A DNA stretch of 64,000 nt from Pseudolysinimonas_A sp049651805 (GTDB taxonomy: Bacteria > Actinomycetota > Actinomycetes > Actinomycetales > Microbacteriaceae), in assembly GCF_049651805.1 (NCBI RefSeq), contig NZ_JBASCU010000029.1, forward strand, positions 103,815 through 167,814, in the 5' to 3' direction. This document shows, in pieces, positions 17,147 through 25,680 of this stretch. A program made the translations under genes and the position numbers. Under the pieces are notes generated by a model, which saw only the letters and a list, made by a program, of their open reading frames with translations, did not search any database and was not told where the DNA came from. The first letter of the stretch is position 1. Every line of letters begins with the position of its first letter.

Positions 17147-19332
17147 TGGCCGCCCCTCGCAAGCAGGCCGGGCCCGAGCTGCCCGCGCTCGACCCGGGTC
17201 TCGTGACGGCGCTCGTCGGCGCCAGCCACCCGCAGCCGCACGATTGGCTCGGAGCTCACGCGGTGGGCGATGGGTTCGTCATCCGCGCGGTACGGCCTCT
17301 CGCGAAGACGGTTACCGCGATCCGTGCGGATGGCACGCGCGTTCCGCTCGCCCACCTGGCCGACGGCCTGTGGCAGGGTTTCGCGCCCGGTGCCGGCCAG
17401 GCGTACGACCTCGAGGCCGGCTACGACGGCGCGCCCGACTGGGTCACCGGCGACCCCTACCGGTTCGTGCCGAGCGTCGGCGAGGTCGACCTCTACCTGT
17501 GGGGTGAGGGCCGGCACGAGCAGATCTGGCATGTGCTCGGCGCGCACCACCGCCCGCACGAGGATGTCGTCGGCACCTCGTTCTCGGTGTGGGCCCCGCA
17601 CGCCCAGGCGGTGCGGGTGATCGGCGACTTCAACTCCTGGTCGGGGCTGTCGCATGCCATGCGCCGACTCGACGCCAACGGCGTCTGGGAGCTGTTCGTG
17701 CCCGGACTCGGGCCCGGGTCGACCTACAAGTTCGAGATCCTCACCGCCGCCGGCGCCTGGGTCACCCGTGCCGACCCGATGGCGCGCTACACGGAAGTGC
17801 CGCCGAAGACCGCCTCCGTCGTCGGCCAGACGCGCTACGAGTGGCACGACTCCACCTGGCTCGCCCAGCGCGCCTCGCACGACCCGCACAACTCGGCGAT
17901 GAGTGTCTACGAGCTGCATATCGGGTCGTGGCGGCCGGGGCTCGGGTACCGGGAACTCGCCGACCAGCTCATCGAGTACATCCACGAGCTCGGGTTCACC
18001 CACGTCGAATTCCTGCCGGTCGCCGAGCATCCGTATGGTCCGTCGTGGGGCTACCAGGTGACCGGCTACTACGCGCCGACTTCGCGGTTCGGCCACCCCG
18101 ACGACTTCAAGTACCTCGTCGATCGGCTGCACCAGGCATCCATCGGGGTCATCGTCGACTGGGTGCCCGCGCACTTCCCGAAAGACGAGTGGGCGCTGGC
18201 GAACTTCGACGGGCAACCGCTCTACGAGCACTCCGACCCGCGGCTCGGCGAGCATCCCGACTGGGGCACCCTGGTTTTCGACTTCGGGCAGTCGCAGGTG
18301 CGCAACTTCCTGGTCGCGAATGCCCTGTACTGGCTCGAGGAGTTCCACGTCGACGGTTTGCGGGTGGATGCCGTCGCCTCGATGCTCTACCTCGACTACT
18401 CGCGCAACGACGGCGAGTGGCTGCCCAACGAGCACGGCGGGCGCGAGAACCTGCGAGCGATCTCGTTTCTGCAGGAGGTCAACGCCACCGCCTACAAGCG
18501 CAACCCGGGCATTGTGATGATCGCCGAGGAGTCGACGTCGTGGGCGGGCGTCACCGGAGCGACCTCCTCGGGGAGCGGGCTCGGGTTCGGGCTCAAGTGG
18601 AACATGGGCTGGATGCACGACTCGCTGGAGTACATGCACGAGAACCCCATGTGGCGGGCCCACCACCACGACAAGATCACCTTCTCGTTCGTCTACGCCT
18701 GGAGCGAGAACTTTCTGCTGCCGGTCTCGCACGACGAGGTGGTACACGGCAAGGGCTCGCTCTTGGCGAAGATGCCGGGCGACCAGTGGCAGAAGCTCGC
18801 CAACTTGCGGGCGTACCTCGCATTCATGTGGGCGCACCCCGGCAAGCAGCTCCTGTTCATGGGCTCCGAGTTCGGGCAGCCGTCGGAGTGGAGTGAGCAA
18901 CGCGGCCTCGACTGGTGGATTCTCGACCAGCCCGCCCACCAGGGGCTCTCACGCCTGGTCTCGGCGCTGAACCGGGTGTACCGCGACAACGCGGCTCTCT
19001 GGGAGCAGGACAACACCCCCGCGGGCTTCGAGATGCTCGCCAACGACGCTCCCGCGAACGTGCTGGCGTTCGTGCGCTGGTCTTCAACGGGAGAAGCCAT
19101 GGTCTGCGCGGTGAACTTCGGCGGCAACCCGGTGGGCGCGTACCGCATCGGCATGCCGTTCGCCGGCACCTGGCACGAGGTGATCAACACCGACGCCGAA
19201 GAGTTCGGCGGCTCGGGTGTCGGCAACTACGGCTCTATCGTCGCCACCGACGAGCCCTGGGACGGCCGCTCCGCCTCCGTGGAGCTCACGCTCCCCCCGC
19301 TTGCCGCACTCTGGCTGCGCGCCGCCCGCTGA
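17146..19332 (+). CDS. glgB: 1,4-alpha-glucan branching enzyme GlgB
   Basis: Introduces alpha-1,6 branches into the linear glucan made by GlgE. The 728-residue chain has the extended N-terminal branching-enzyme domain, a CBM48, and the GH13_9 barrel with nucleophile Asp408 (GLRVDAVAS), acid/base Glu461 (MIAEEST) and Asp530 (PVSHDEVVHG). It is translationally coupled to glgE by a one-base overlap. The frame is open far upstream (15784) only as an out-of-frame shadow of glgE. Confidence 0.95.
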   Translation: MAAPRKQAGPELPALDPGLVTALVGASHPQPHDWLGAHAVGDGFVIRAVRPLAKTVTAIRADGTRVPLAHLADGLWQGFAPGAGQAYDLEAGYDGAPDWVTGDPYRFVPSVGEVDLYLWGEGRHEQIWHVLGAHHRPHEDVVGTSFSVWAPHAQAVRVIGDFNSWSGLSHAMRRLDANGVWELFVPGLGPGSTYKFEILTAAGAWVTRADPMARYTEVPPKTASVVGQTRYEWHDSTWLAQRASHDPHNSAMSVYELHIGSWRPGLGYRELADQLIEYIHELGFTHVEFLPVAEHPYGPSWGYQVTGYYAPTSRFGHPDDFKYLVDRLHQASIGVIVDWVPAHFPKDEWALANFDGQPLYEHSDPRLGEHPDWGTLVFDFGQSQVRNFLVANALYWLEEFHVDGLRVDAVASMLYLDYSRNDGEWLPNEHGGRENLRAISFLQEVNATAYKRNPGIVMIAEESTSWAGVTGATSSGSGLGFGLKWNMGWMHDSLEYMHENPMWRAHHHDKITFSFVYAWSENFLLPVSHDEVVHGKGSLLAKMPGDQWQKLANLRAYLAFMWAHPGKQLLFMGSEFGQPSEWSEQRGLDWWILDQPAHQGLSRLVSALNRVYRDNAALWEQDNTPAGFEMLANDAPANVLAFVRWSSTGEAMVCAVNFGGNPVGAYRIGMPFAGTWHEVINTDAEEFGGSGVGNYGSIVATDEPWDGRSASVELTLPPLAALWLRAAR

Positions 19333-19343
19333 GGCTCCCCCGC

Positions 19344-19380
19344 GGGTTGAGGAGCGCCGCCCGCAGGGGCGCACGTGCAC
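19344..19380. repeat. Degenerate REP-like sequence between glgB and leuA
   Basis: GGGTTGAGGAGCGCC followed by CCCGCAGGGGCGC resembles the reverse strand of the palindromic repeat (GGTTGAGTAGCGCCCGCAGGGCGC) with a few changes. GGGTTGAG can also pair with CTCAAC at 19383-19388, making a stem between the two convergent genes that may end both transcripts. Confidence 0.45.
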
Positions 19381-19396
19381 CACTCAACGCGCGGGG

Positions 19397-21160
19397 TCAG
19401 CCGGCGGTGATGAGCTCTCGGGCACCTGAGTCGGCGCGAACCGAGCGGTTGACCGCTGAGACGACCGCCTTGAGGGACGCCGTCGAGATGTCGCCGTCGA
19501 TACCGACGCCCCACAGGCGTTTGCCGTCGACGTGCAGTTCGACGTAGGCAGCAGCCAGCGCGTCGCCGCCGGCCGAGAGGGTGTGCTCGACGTAGTCGTA
19601 CAGCGTGAGGTCGTGCCCGAACGAGGTGAGGATGCCGAGGAACGCGGCGATGGGTCCGTTGCCGGTTCCGGTCGCCGCCTGCACCTCCTCGCCGACGCGC
19701 ACGCGGATCTCGAGCGAGACTTCGCCGCCCATGTCGCTCGCGGTGCGGGTGCCAAGCAATTCGTAGCGGCCCCATTTGGCGTCGTCGGCGGCAGCGGGCA
19801 GGTACTCGTCTTGGAAGACATCCCAGATCTGTTCGCTGGTGACTTCGCCGCCTTCGGCGTCGGTCTTGGCTTGCACGACCTGGCTGAATTCGATCTGCAG
19901 GCGACGCGGCAGGTCGAGGGCGTGGTCGGCCTTCAGCAGGTAGGCGACGCCGCCCTTGCCCGACTGCGAGTTGACCCGAACGACGGCCTCGTAGCCGCGA
20001 CCGACGTCCTTCGGGTCGATTGGCAGGTACGGAACCGCCCATTCGATCTCTGAGACCGGCTTTCCTTGGCGGGCCGCCTCGGCATCCATCGCCTCGAAGC
20101 CCTTCTTGATGGCGTCTTGATGCGAGCCCGAGAAGGCGGTGTAGACGAGGTCGCCGGCCCACGGCGAACGCTCCGGCACGCGCAGCTGGTTGCAGTACTC
20201 GGCGGTGCGGCGGATGTTGTCGAGGTCGCTGAAGTCGATCTCGGGGTCGATGCCCTGGGTGAACAGGTTGAGTCCGAGGGCGACGAGGTCGACGTTGCCG
20301 GTGCGCTCGCCGTTGCCGAACAGGCAGCCTTCGATGCGATCGGCGCCGGCCAGGTAACCCAGTTCGGAGGCGGCGATGGCGGTGCCACGGTCGTTGTGCG
20401 GATGCAGCGAGAGCAGCACACTGTCGCGGCGGGCGAGGTGCCGCGACATCCATTCGATGGAGTCGGCGTAGATGTTCGGCGTCGCCATTTCGACGGTCGC
20501 CGGCAGGTTGATGATGATCTTGCGGTCGGGTGTCGGCTGGAAGTGCTCGATGACGGCGTTGCACACCTCGAGTGCGTACTCGAGTTCGGTGCCCGTGTAG
20601 CTCTCGGGCGAGTACTCGTAGTACACCTCGGTGCCCGGAACGGTCGCCTCGTACTGCGTGCACCAGCGGGCACCCTGCAGGGCGATGTCGAGGATGCCGG
20701 CCTTGTCGGTGCGGAACACCACGTCGCGCTGTAGCACGCTCGTGGAGTTGTAGAAGTGCACGATCGCCTGTTTGGCACCCTTGATCGACTCGTAGGTGCG
20801 GGCGATCAGCTCTTCGCGGGCCTGCGTCAGCACCTGGATGGTGACGTCGTCGGGGATCAGGTTCTCTTCGATGAGCTGCCGCACGAAGTCGAAGTCGGTC
20901 TGGCTCGCCGACGGGAAGCCGACCTCGATCTGCTTGTAGCCCATCTTGACGAGCAGCTCGAACATGATGCGTTTGCGTTCGGGACTCATCGGGTCGATGA
21001 GCGCCTGGTTGCCGTCGCGCAGGTCGACGGCACACCACATGGGGGCGCGATCGATGGTCTTCGTCGGCCAGGTGCGGTCGGGCAGGTCGGTGATGAACTG
21101 CTCGGAGTAGGGGCGGTAGCGATGTACCGGCATCCCAGAGGGTCGCTGTGTGTTCTTCAT
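19397..21160 (-). CDS. leuA: 2-isopropylmalate synthase LeuA
   Basis: Condenses 2-oxoisovalerate with acetyl-CoA, the committed step of leucine synthesis. The 587-residue product is the longer LeuA form typical of actinobacteria: the HMGL-like barrel with metal and substrate motifs DLRDGNQAL near 47-55, LHPHNDRGTA and GNGERTGNVD, then the C-terminal LeuA allosteric domain that normally senses leucine. The ATG at 21160 is 68 bases after the stop of a leader peptide with four Leu codons, so expression is probably attenuated as well as feedback-inhibited. It is a single-gene unit, convergent with glgB. Confidence 0.96.
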   Translation of the reverse strand: MKNTQRPSGMPVHRYRPYSEQFITDLPDRTWPTKTIDRAPMWCAVDLRDGNQALIDPMSPERKRIMFELLVKMGYKQIEVGFPSASQTDFDFVRQLIEENLIPDDVTIQVLTQAREELIARTYESIKGAKQAIVHFYNSTSVLQRDVVFRTDKAGILDIALQGARWCTQYEATVPGTEVYYEYSPESYTGTELEYALEVCNAVIEHFQPTPDRKIIINLPATVEMATPNIYADSIEWMSRHLARRDSVLLSLHPHNDRGTAIAASELGYLAGADRIEGCLFGNGERTGNVDLVALGLNLFTQGIDPEIDFSDLDNIRRTAEYCNQLRVPERSPWAGDLVYTAFSGSHQDAIKKGFEAMDAEAARQGKPVSEIEWAVPYLPIDPKDVGRGYEAVVRVNSQSGKGGVAYLLKADHALDLPRRLQIEFSQVVQAKTDAEGGEVTSEQIWDVFQDEYLPAAADDAKWGRYELLGTRTASDMGGEVSLEIRVRVGEEVQAATGTGNGPIAAFLGILTSFGHDLTLYDYVEHTLSAGGDALAAAYVELHVDGKRLWGVGIDGDISTASLKAVVSAVNRSVRADSGARELITAG

Positions 21161-21206
21161 GGGGTCTGTCTCTCAGGTCGAAAGGTCTGTCAGCCGACGA
21201 CGAACT

Positions 21207-21244
21207 CCGCGACGAGGGAGGCTAGGAACTAGACCTCGTCGCGG
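21207..21244 (-). promoter_or_regulatory. leuA leader hairpin (candidate attenuator)
   Basis: In the transcript, CCGCGACGAGG (21244-21234) pairs perfectly with CCTCGTCGCGG (21217-21207) across a 16-base loop. The first arm lies within the leader-peptide codons just after the Leu run, where a stalled ribosome would cover it. A competing downstream partner (UCGUCGUCGGCU, about 21204-21193) can pair imperfectly with the same arm. Confidence 0.65.
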
Positions 21245-21273
21245 CAGCTAAGAAGGAGCAGGCCGAAACGCAC
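21229..21273 (-). CDS. leuA leader peptide with four consecutive leucine codons
   Basis: A 14-residue peptide, MRFGLLLLSCRDEV, starts at GTG 21273 and stops at TAG 21231-21229. Its Leu codons are CTG CTC CTT CTT; two CTT codons are striking in so GC-rich a genome and suggest tuning to charged Leu-tRNA supply. It lies 68 bases before leuA on the same strand. Leader-peptide control of leuA has been predicted in other actinobacteria by comparative genomics. TACCCT ends 6 bases before the GTG, so translation may begin at the very 5' end of the RNA. Confidence 0.75.
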   Translation of the reverse strand: MRFGLLLLSCRDEV

Positions 21274-21279
21274 GGATCC

Positions 21280-21285
21280 AGGGTA
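21280..21285 (-). promoter_or_regulatory. Candidate -10 box of the leuA leader transcript
   Basis: TACCCT on the minus strand, 6 bases before the GTG of the leader peptide. A strong -35 is not evident. Confidence 0.5.
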
Positions 21286-21340
21286 GCACCGCTGCCGCTC
21301 GCCACTACAGTGAGCACGTTCGCACCCCTTGGAGGCACTC

Positions 21341-22045
21341 ATGTTCCGCACCCCCTTGCTCCGCTCGGCGCTCGTCGTCGTTGTGGGTCTCGGCACCGCT
21401 GCACTGCTCAGCGGATGCTTCGGTCCCCCTGCCGCCCCGGCCGAAACCCCGAAGCCCACGCCGGACTTCGGCGCGATCGGCGGGGATGAGACGCCCGTTC
21501 CGATCGAGACGGGCACGCCCATCGAGCCGGTCGAGCCCGACGACGCCGGCTTCACCTCCGTCGTCGACGACCTCGGGGTGCTCACCGTCGCCGTTCCCGA
21601 CGATTGGACCGACGTGAACGGGCTGCCGTTCACCACCGATGCCGGGCAGGAGTGGGCGTCGATCTCGGTCTCCACCGATATCCAGGGCTACCTCGACTCG
21701 TGGAGCGTGCCGGGCCTTGAGATCGCGGCCACCGCGACGTCGGGCGTGACCGACGACGACCTGATCGGATTACTCGACTCGATCACCGAGATCTACGCCT
21801 CGTGTGAGACCGTGGTGAAGCAGACATCACCCTACGACGACGGCGTCTTCACGGGCTACGAGTCGGTCTTCGAAGGCTGCGGCTCCAGCGGCACCTCGGC
21901 GTTCGCGATCACCGCGACCAACCCCGCGGGAACGCAGGCCGTGTTCGTGCGGGCCCAGATCACGTCGGACCTCGACGCCAACGAGATCTACCTCGCCGCC
22001 GTCAACTCCTTCGATACGACCCTCGGACGGGCGCAGTCGAAGTAG
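21341..22045 (+). CDS. Putative lipoprotein of unknown function
   Basis: The 234-residue product has a signal peptide ending in the lipobox LLSGC (Cys about 23), then a Pro/Glu/Thr-rich linker (about 25-65) and a compact domain. ATG 21341 follows GGAGG at a good distance and is preferred over an ATG four codons upstream. The mature part (VLTVAVPDDWTDVNG and later IYASCETVV) resembles actinobacterial cell-surface proteins of uncertain role; I do not recognise a catalytic motif. Two cysteines (ASCETV and EGCGSS) could form a disulfide. It is divergent from leuA. Confidence 0.8.
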   Translation: MFRTPLLRSALVVVVGLGTAALLSGCFGPPAAPAETPKPTPDFGAIGGDETPVPIETGTPIEPVEPDDAGFTSVVDDLGVLTVAVPDDWTDVNGLPFTTDAGQEWASISVSTDIQGYLDSWSVPGLEIAATATSGVTDDDLIGLLDSITEIYASCETVVKQTSPYDDGVFTGYESVFEGCGSSGTSAFAITATNPAGTQAVFVRAQITSDLDANEIYLAAVNSFDTTLGRAQSK

Positions 22046-22058
22046 CGGTCTGCGGTGC

Positions 22059-22088
22059 GAACGGCCGGCCCTTCGGGGTCGGCCGTTC
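22059..22088. terminator. Strong hairpin with TTCG tetraloop between convergent genes
   Basis: GAACGGCCGGCCC (22059-22071), loop TTCG, and GGGTCGGCCGTTC (22076-22088) form a 13-pair stem with one G-U pair, between the lipoprotein stop and the FtsX-permease stop. A bidirectional terminator is likely. Confidence 0.75.
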
Positions 22089-22099
22089 CCCCTCTCCTG

Positions 22100-23488
22100 C
22101 TACTCGACCGCGAGCGCCTCGATCGGCGAAACCCGAACGGCGGCGCGGGCCGGAGCCCACGACGCAACAGCGGTGATCGCCGCACCGCACAGCACGACGA
22201 GCGCGATCGCCAGCCCCGGCATCCCGGGAACCACGATGCCGTCGGTCGCCGAGCCGAGCAGCGACTGCGCGCCCGCCCAGCCGTAGAAGGCGCCCAGCAC
22301 GAGACCGAGCACCACGGCCGAGAACGTGAGCTGAGCGCTCTCGGCGAGCACCATGCGACGCACCTGCGCCACCGTGAAGCCGAGAGCGCGCAACAGGCCG
22401 AGCTCGCGCCGACGCTGCAGCACGCTGAGCGACAGGTTGTTGACCAGGCCGACGGCGGCGATGAGTCCGCTGAAGCCGACGAGCACCGAGAACACCGCGG
22501 TCGTCGCCGCGAGCATCGGGTCGACCCCCTGGTACGCCTCGGGGTTCTGCGCCTGCGCGACGCGGATCGAGGCCTCGAAGCCGGCCATCGCGACGGCGAA
22601 CATCGTGACGAGGGTGACACCGATGACGAGCCCGATCGTGGCGCGCGAGCTGCGTTGCGGATGCCGCACGGCGTTCTCGGCGGCGAGCCGGGCCGGTGCG
22701 GAGCGACCGGAGAGTCGGCCGGCGAGCCGCAACACGGGGGGCATGACGACATCCGCCCCCAACACGATGCCGGTGAACGACAGGATGCCGCCGATCAGTC
22801 CGATGAGGATCGCCGCGGGGTTGACGAGCCCGAGCACGACACCCAGACCGAGCAGTGCGAAGCCGATGATGACCAGCACCAGCGCCGTGCGGTTGCGGCC
22901 CGGGCGGGCGAGAGTCTCTTCGCGGCTGAGCTCTTCGCTGCGGCCGAGGGCTTCGAGCGGGGTGACCGTCGTGACGCGGCGCGACCCGACCCACGATGCC
23001 GCCCAGGTGGTGAGCACGACCCCGGCGACCGGGATGAGGATGACCGGGTCGGTGAAGGCGTAGCCGGCGTCCGGGATGGCGTTCGTCGCGACCGCGATCC
23101 GCTCGGTCGCGACGGCGACCCCGGTGCCGACGACACCGCCGATGAGCGATCCGAGGAGGCCGACGGCGAGACCTTCCCGGGCGATACGACCGCGCTCGCG
23201 CGCCGCCGACGACCCGAGCAGCCGCAACAACGCGATGCTGCGCACCCGCCCGGCGACGATCGTCGAGAACGTGTTGGCCGTCACGACCGCGGCGACGTAG
23301 ACCGAGATGACGATGAACACGAAGGCGAGCACGCGCAGCATCAATGCCACGGTGTTGCTCGACCCGGTCACGTCGTCCTGTTCGATGACCGCGGTGAGGG
23401 CACCCGTGATGTGCAGCAAGGCGACGCCGAACGCCGACCCGAGAGCGGCGACGAGGATGCTCGCGCCATGACCCTGTGTCGCTCTCAC
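22100..23488 (-). CDS. ABC transporter permease with FtsX domains (MacB-like)
   Basis: Membrane partner of the ATPase just upstream, together forming a type VII (MacB/LolCDE-like) machine that moves or releases lipids, peptides or lipoproteins rather than importing solutes. The 462-residue chain holds two FtsX cores: one with helices around residues 50-150 and a second around VGFSGLIAAVGLVNNLSLSVL, each followed by the typical RRRELGLLRALG / RVRSIALLRLLG segment. No large extracellular domain is seen between helices. The start is GTG 23488, overlapping the ATPase stop (GTGA). Confidence 0.87.
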   Translation of the reverse strand: MRATQGHGASILVAALGSAFGVALLHITGALTAVIEQDDVTGSSNTVALMLRVLAFVFIVISVYVAAVVTANTFSTIVAGRVRSIALLRLLGSSAARERGRIAREGLAVGLLGSLIGGVVGTGVAVATERIAVATNAIPDAGYAFTDPVILIPVAGVVLTTWAASWVGSRRVTTVTPLEALGRSEELSREETLARPGRNRTALVLVIIGFALLGLGVVLGLVNPAAILIGLIGGILSFTGIVLGADVVMPPVLRLAGRLSGRSAPARLAAENAVRHPQRSSRATIGLVIGVTLVTMFAVAMAGFEASIRVAQAQNPEAYQGVDPMLAATTAVFSVLVGFSGLIAAVGLVNNLSLSVLQRRRELGLLRALGFTVAQVRRMVLAESAQLTFSAVVLGLVLGAFYGWAGAQSLLGSATDGIVVPGMPGLAIALVVLCGAAITAVASWAPARAAVRVSPIEALAVE

Positions 23489-24234
23489 GACTGCACCTCG
23501 AGCGAGAGCATGAACGCCGAGATCTCTTCTGCACTCGACCGGGGGCGGTCGGCGACGATCCGGCCGTCACCGAGAACCACGACCCGATCGGCGTGACTCG
23601 CGGCTTGGGGATCGTGCGTGACCATCACGATCGTCTGCCCGTGGCGGGTGGCGGCATCCCGCAGCAGTTCCAACACGTCGCGGCCGGTCTTCGAGTCGAG
23701 GTTTCCCGTCGGCTCGTCGGCGAACACCACCTCGGGGCTCGTGGCCAGCGCGCGGGCGATCGCGACGCGCTGCTGCTGGCCGCCGGAGAGCTCGTGGGGG
23801 CGATGGGTCATCCGGTCGCTCAGGCCGAGCGAGACGATGAGCTCGTCGATGAACCTCTGCTCCCGGATGTCGGGGCGGCGCCCGTCGAGTTCGAACGGCA
23901 GCATCAGGTTGCCGCGCACATCCAACGTCGGCACCAGGTTGAACGACTGGAACACGAACCCCACCCGACGGCGCCGCACGAGCGTGAGCTGGGCGTCCGG
24001 CATCCGCCCGATCTCGACCGCGCCGAGCCACGCCTCACCGCTCGTCGGGGCGTCGAGCCCGGCCATGATGTGCATGAGCGTCGACTTGCCCGACCCCGAT
24101 GGGCCCATGATCGCGGTGAACTCGCCCCGGCGGATGTCGAGGGTCACGTCGCGCAGGGCGTGCACCTGCGCGGGGTCGCGGCCGTAGGTCTTCGTGAGGT
24201 TGCGCGTGCGGGCGGCGAGTGTGTCGGTCTGCAT
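23485..24234 (-). CDS. ABC transporter ATPase, MacB/LolD type
   Basis: Energises the FtsX-type permease encoded directly after it. The 249-residue protein has Walker A GPSGSGKST at about 44-52, the Q-loop FQSFNLVPTLDVRGN typical of LolD/MacB ATPases, signature LSGGQQQR and Walker B VVFADEPTGNLDS, then a switch His in VTHDP. TAGCGT ends 6 bases before the ATG and no ribosome site is evident, so the message is probably leaderless. A two-component system lies just upstream on the same strand beyond a divergent lipoprotein. Confidence 0.92.
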   Translation of the reverse strand: MQTDTLAARTRNLTKTYGRDPAQVHALRDVTLDIRRGEFTAIMGPSGSGKSTLMHIMAGLDAPTSGEAWLGAVEIGRMPDAQLTLVRRRRVGFVFQSFNLVPTLDVRGNLMLPFELDGRRPDIREQRFIDELIVSLGLSDRMTHRPHELSGGQQQRVAIARALATSPEVVFADEPTGNLDSKTGRDVLELLRDAATRHGQTIVMVTHDPQAASHADRVVVLGDGRIVADRPRSSAEEISAFMLSLEVQS

Positions 24235-24383
24235 GGTTCGACGCTAGGTACCCGGTGAGACTTCGGCGTCGGGCGCGGGGATGACGCGCATGCGCCGAGC
24301 GGATGACCGCGCGGTGCACCTGACGTTCGACGCGGGCGAAACGTTGGCTGGTGGCTCGGCCCCGCGATCGCGACACTGGGGGC

Positions 24384-25022
24384 ATGAAGCATCCGCGCGC
24401 CCTCCTGCTGCTCGCCGCTCCCGTGCTGCTGCTCGCCGCCTGCGCGACGCCGGCCGACGAACACGAAGGTGGCGACGCGCCCGGCGGCCCAGGTGCTCGG
24501 GGTCCGGTCGCGGCGCAGGGGGAGGTCATCGGCCAGGGCACCGTTCTGCAGATCGAGGGCGAAGACGCGCAATTCTGCCTGGCCGGTGTCATGGAGTCGT
24601 ATCCTCCGCAATGCGGCGGGCCGGTCGTGGTCGGCTGGGAATGGCCGGACGACGGTATGTGGGAGTCGGCCAGCGGCGTCACCTGGGGCACCTACGCCCT
24701 GCAGGGAACGTGGGACGGCGTCGAGTTCACGCTCACTCAAGCGCCGATCCCGCTCGCGTTGTACGACCCGATGATGGAGGAGCCCGACCCGCGCTCCGAC
24801 CCGGCGAATGCCGGTGACAGCTCCGAAGAGCTGTTGCTCCGTGTGCAGGAGGAGCTGCACACGTGGAGCGATGTCACCGTGCTGCAGTCGTATCCCGAGA
24901 ACGGCTACCTCTGGGCGAGCGTCTACTACGACGACGGCAGCATCCAGTCGTACCTCGACGAGACCTACGGGCCGGATGTCGTCATCGTGCAGTCGGCGCT
25001 GCGGGATCTTCCCGCGGCCTGA
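24384..25022 (+). CDS. Putative lipoprotein of unknown function
   Basis: The 212-residue product has a signal peptide with lipobox LLAAC (Cys about 18) and a Gly/Pro-rich stretch. The mature region contains a segment with two cysteines (QFCLAGVMES and YPPQCGG) and a Trp/Asp-rich part (WEWPDDGMW), reminiscent of small actinobacterial secreted proteins but not assigned to a family by me. ATG 24384 follows CTGGGGG. It lies on the opposite strand between an FtsX-type exporter and a two-component system and might be a target or sensor partner of these; that is speculation. Confidence 0.78.
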   Translation: MKHPRALLLLAAPVLLLAACATPADEHEGGDAPGGPGARGPVAAQGEVIGQGTVLQIEGEDAQFCLAGVMESYPPQCGGPVVVGWEWPDDGMWESASGVTWGTYALQGTWDGVEFTLTQAPIPLALYDPMMEEPDPRSDPANAGDSSEELLLRVQEELHTWSDVTVLQSYPENGYLWASVYYDDGSIQSYLDETYGPDVVIVQSALRDLPAA

Positions 25023-25026
25023 CCCC

Positions 25027-25680
25027 TCAGACCAACCGGCGCTCGAACGCGTAGACCACGAGCTGCACGCGGTCGCGCAGACCGAGCTTGGCCAGCACGC
25101 GGGAGATGTGGGTCTTCACCGTGGCTTCGCTCACGAACTCGGCCCGCGCGATCTCGGAGTTCGACAGGCCCCGCGCCGCGAGCAGGAAGATCTCGCGCTC
25201 GCGGGCGCTCAAGTTCACGAGGTGTTCGTCGGGGTCGCCGGGTTCTGGTGCCCGTTCGCCGAAGTGCTGGAACAGTTCCGTCGTCGCCGCGGGCGCGATC
25301 ACCGCGGTGCCGGCGTGCACCGTGCGGATGGCGGCGAGCAGGAACTCCGGCTCGGCATCCTTCAGCACGAAGCCGCTCGCCCCGGCCCGGATCGCCTTCG
25401 CGGCGTTCTCGTCGAGGTCGAACGTCGTCAACACGAGGATGCGGGGGGCGGCATTCGTGGCGTCACCCACGATCCACTCGGTCGCCTGGATGCCATCGGC
25501 CACCGGCATCCGGATGTCCATCAGCACCACGTCGGGCTTCGCATTCTGCACCATCGTGCGCGCTTCCACGCCATCGCCCGCCTCGCCGACGACCTCGAGG
25601 TCGTCTTGCGAGTCGATGAGCATCCGCAGACCACCCCGGAACAGCGGCTGATCGTCGACGAGCGCGACGCGGATGCTCAT
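25027..25680 (-). CDS. Response regulator, NarL/LuxR family
   Basis: Transcription factor of the two-component system encoded with the kinase immediately upstream. The 217 residues comprise a receiver domain (acidic pair Asp9-Asp10, phospho-acceptor Asp55 in VLMDIRMP, conserved Thr in LVLTTFD and Lys in FVLKDAEP) and a C-terminal LuxR helix-turn-helix (LSAREREIFLLAARGLSNSE, then VKTHISRVLAKL). Its ATG overlaps the kinase stop (ATGA). It ends 4 bases from the convergent lipoprotein. Confidence 0.93.
   Translation of the reverse strand: MSIRVALVDDQPLFRGGLRMLIDSQDDLEVVGEAGDGVEARTMVQNAKPDVVLMDIRMPVADGIQATEWIVGDATNAAPRILVLTTFDLDENAAKAIRAGASGFVLKDAEPEFLLAAIRTVHAGTAVIAPAATTELFQHFGERAPEPGDPDEHLVNLSAREREIFLLAARGLSNSEIARAEFVSEATVKTHISRVLAKLGLRDRVQLVVYAFERRLV

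Noticed and set aside
16780..18939. A 719-residue open frame on minus across glgE and glgB
   Set aside because: Same reason: composition-driven shadow with no recognisable motif, opposite two certain enzymes.
22095..22130. Another copy of the repeat at GCTACTCGACCGCGAG
   Set aside because: Only the short CTACTCGACC core matches and it is the ordinary C-terminus of the FtsX permease.
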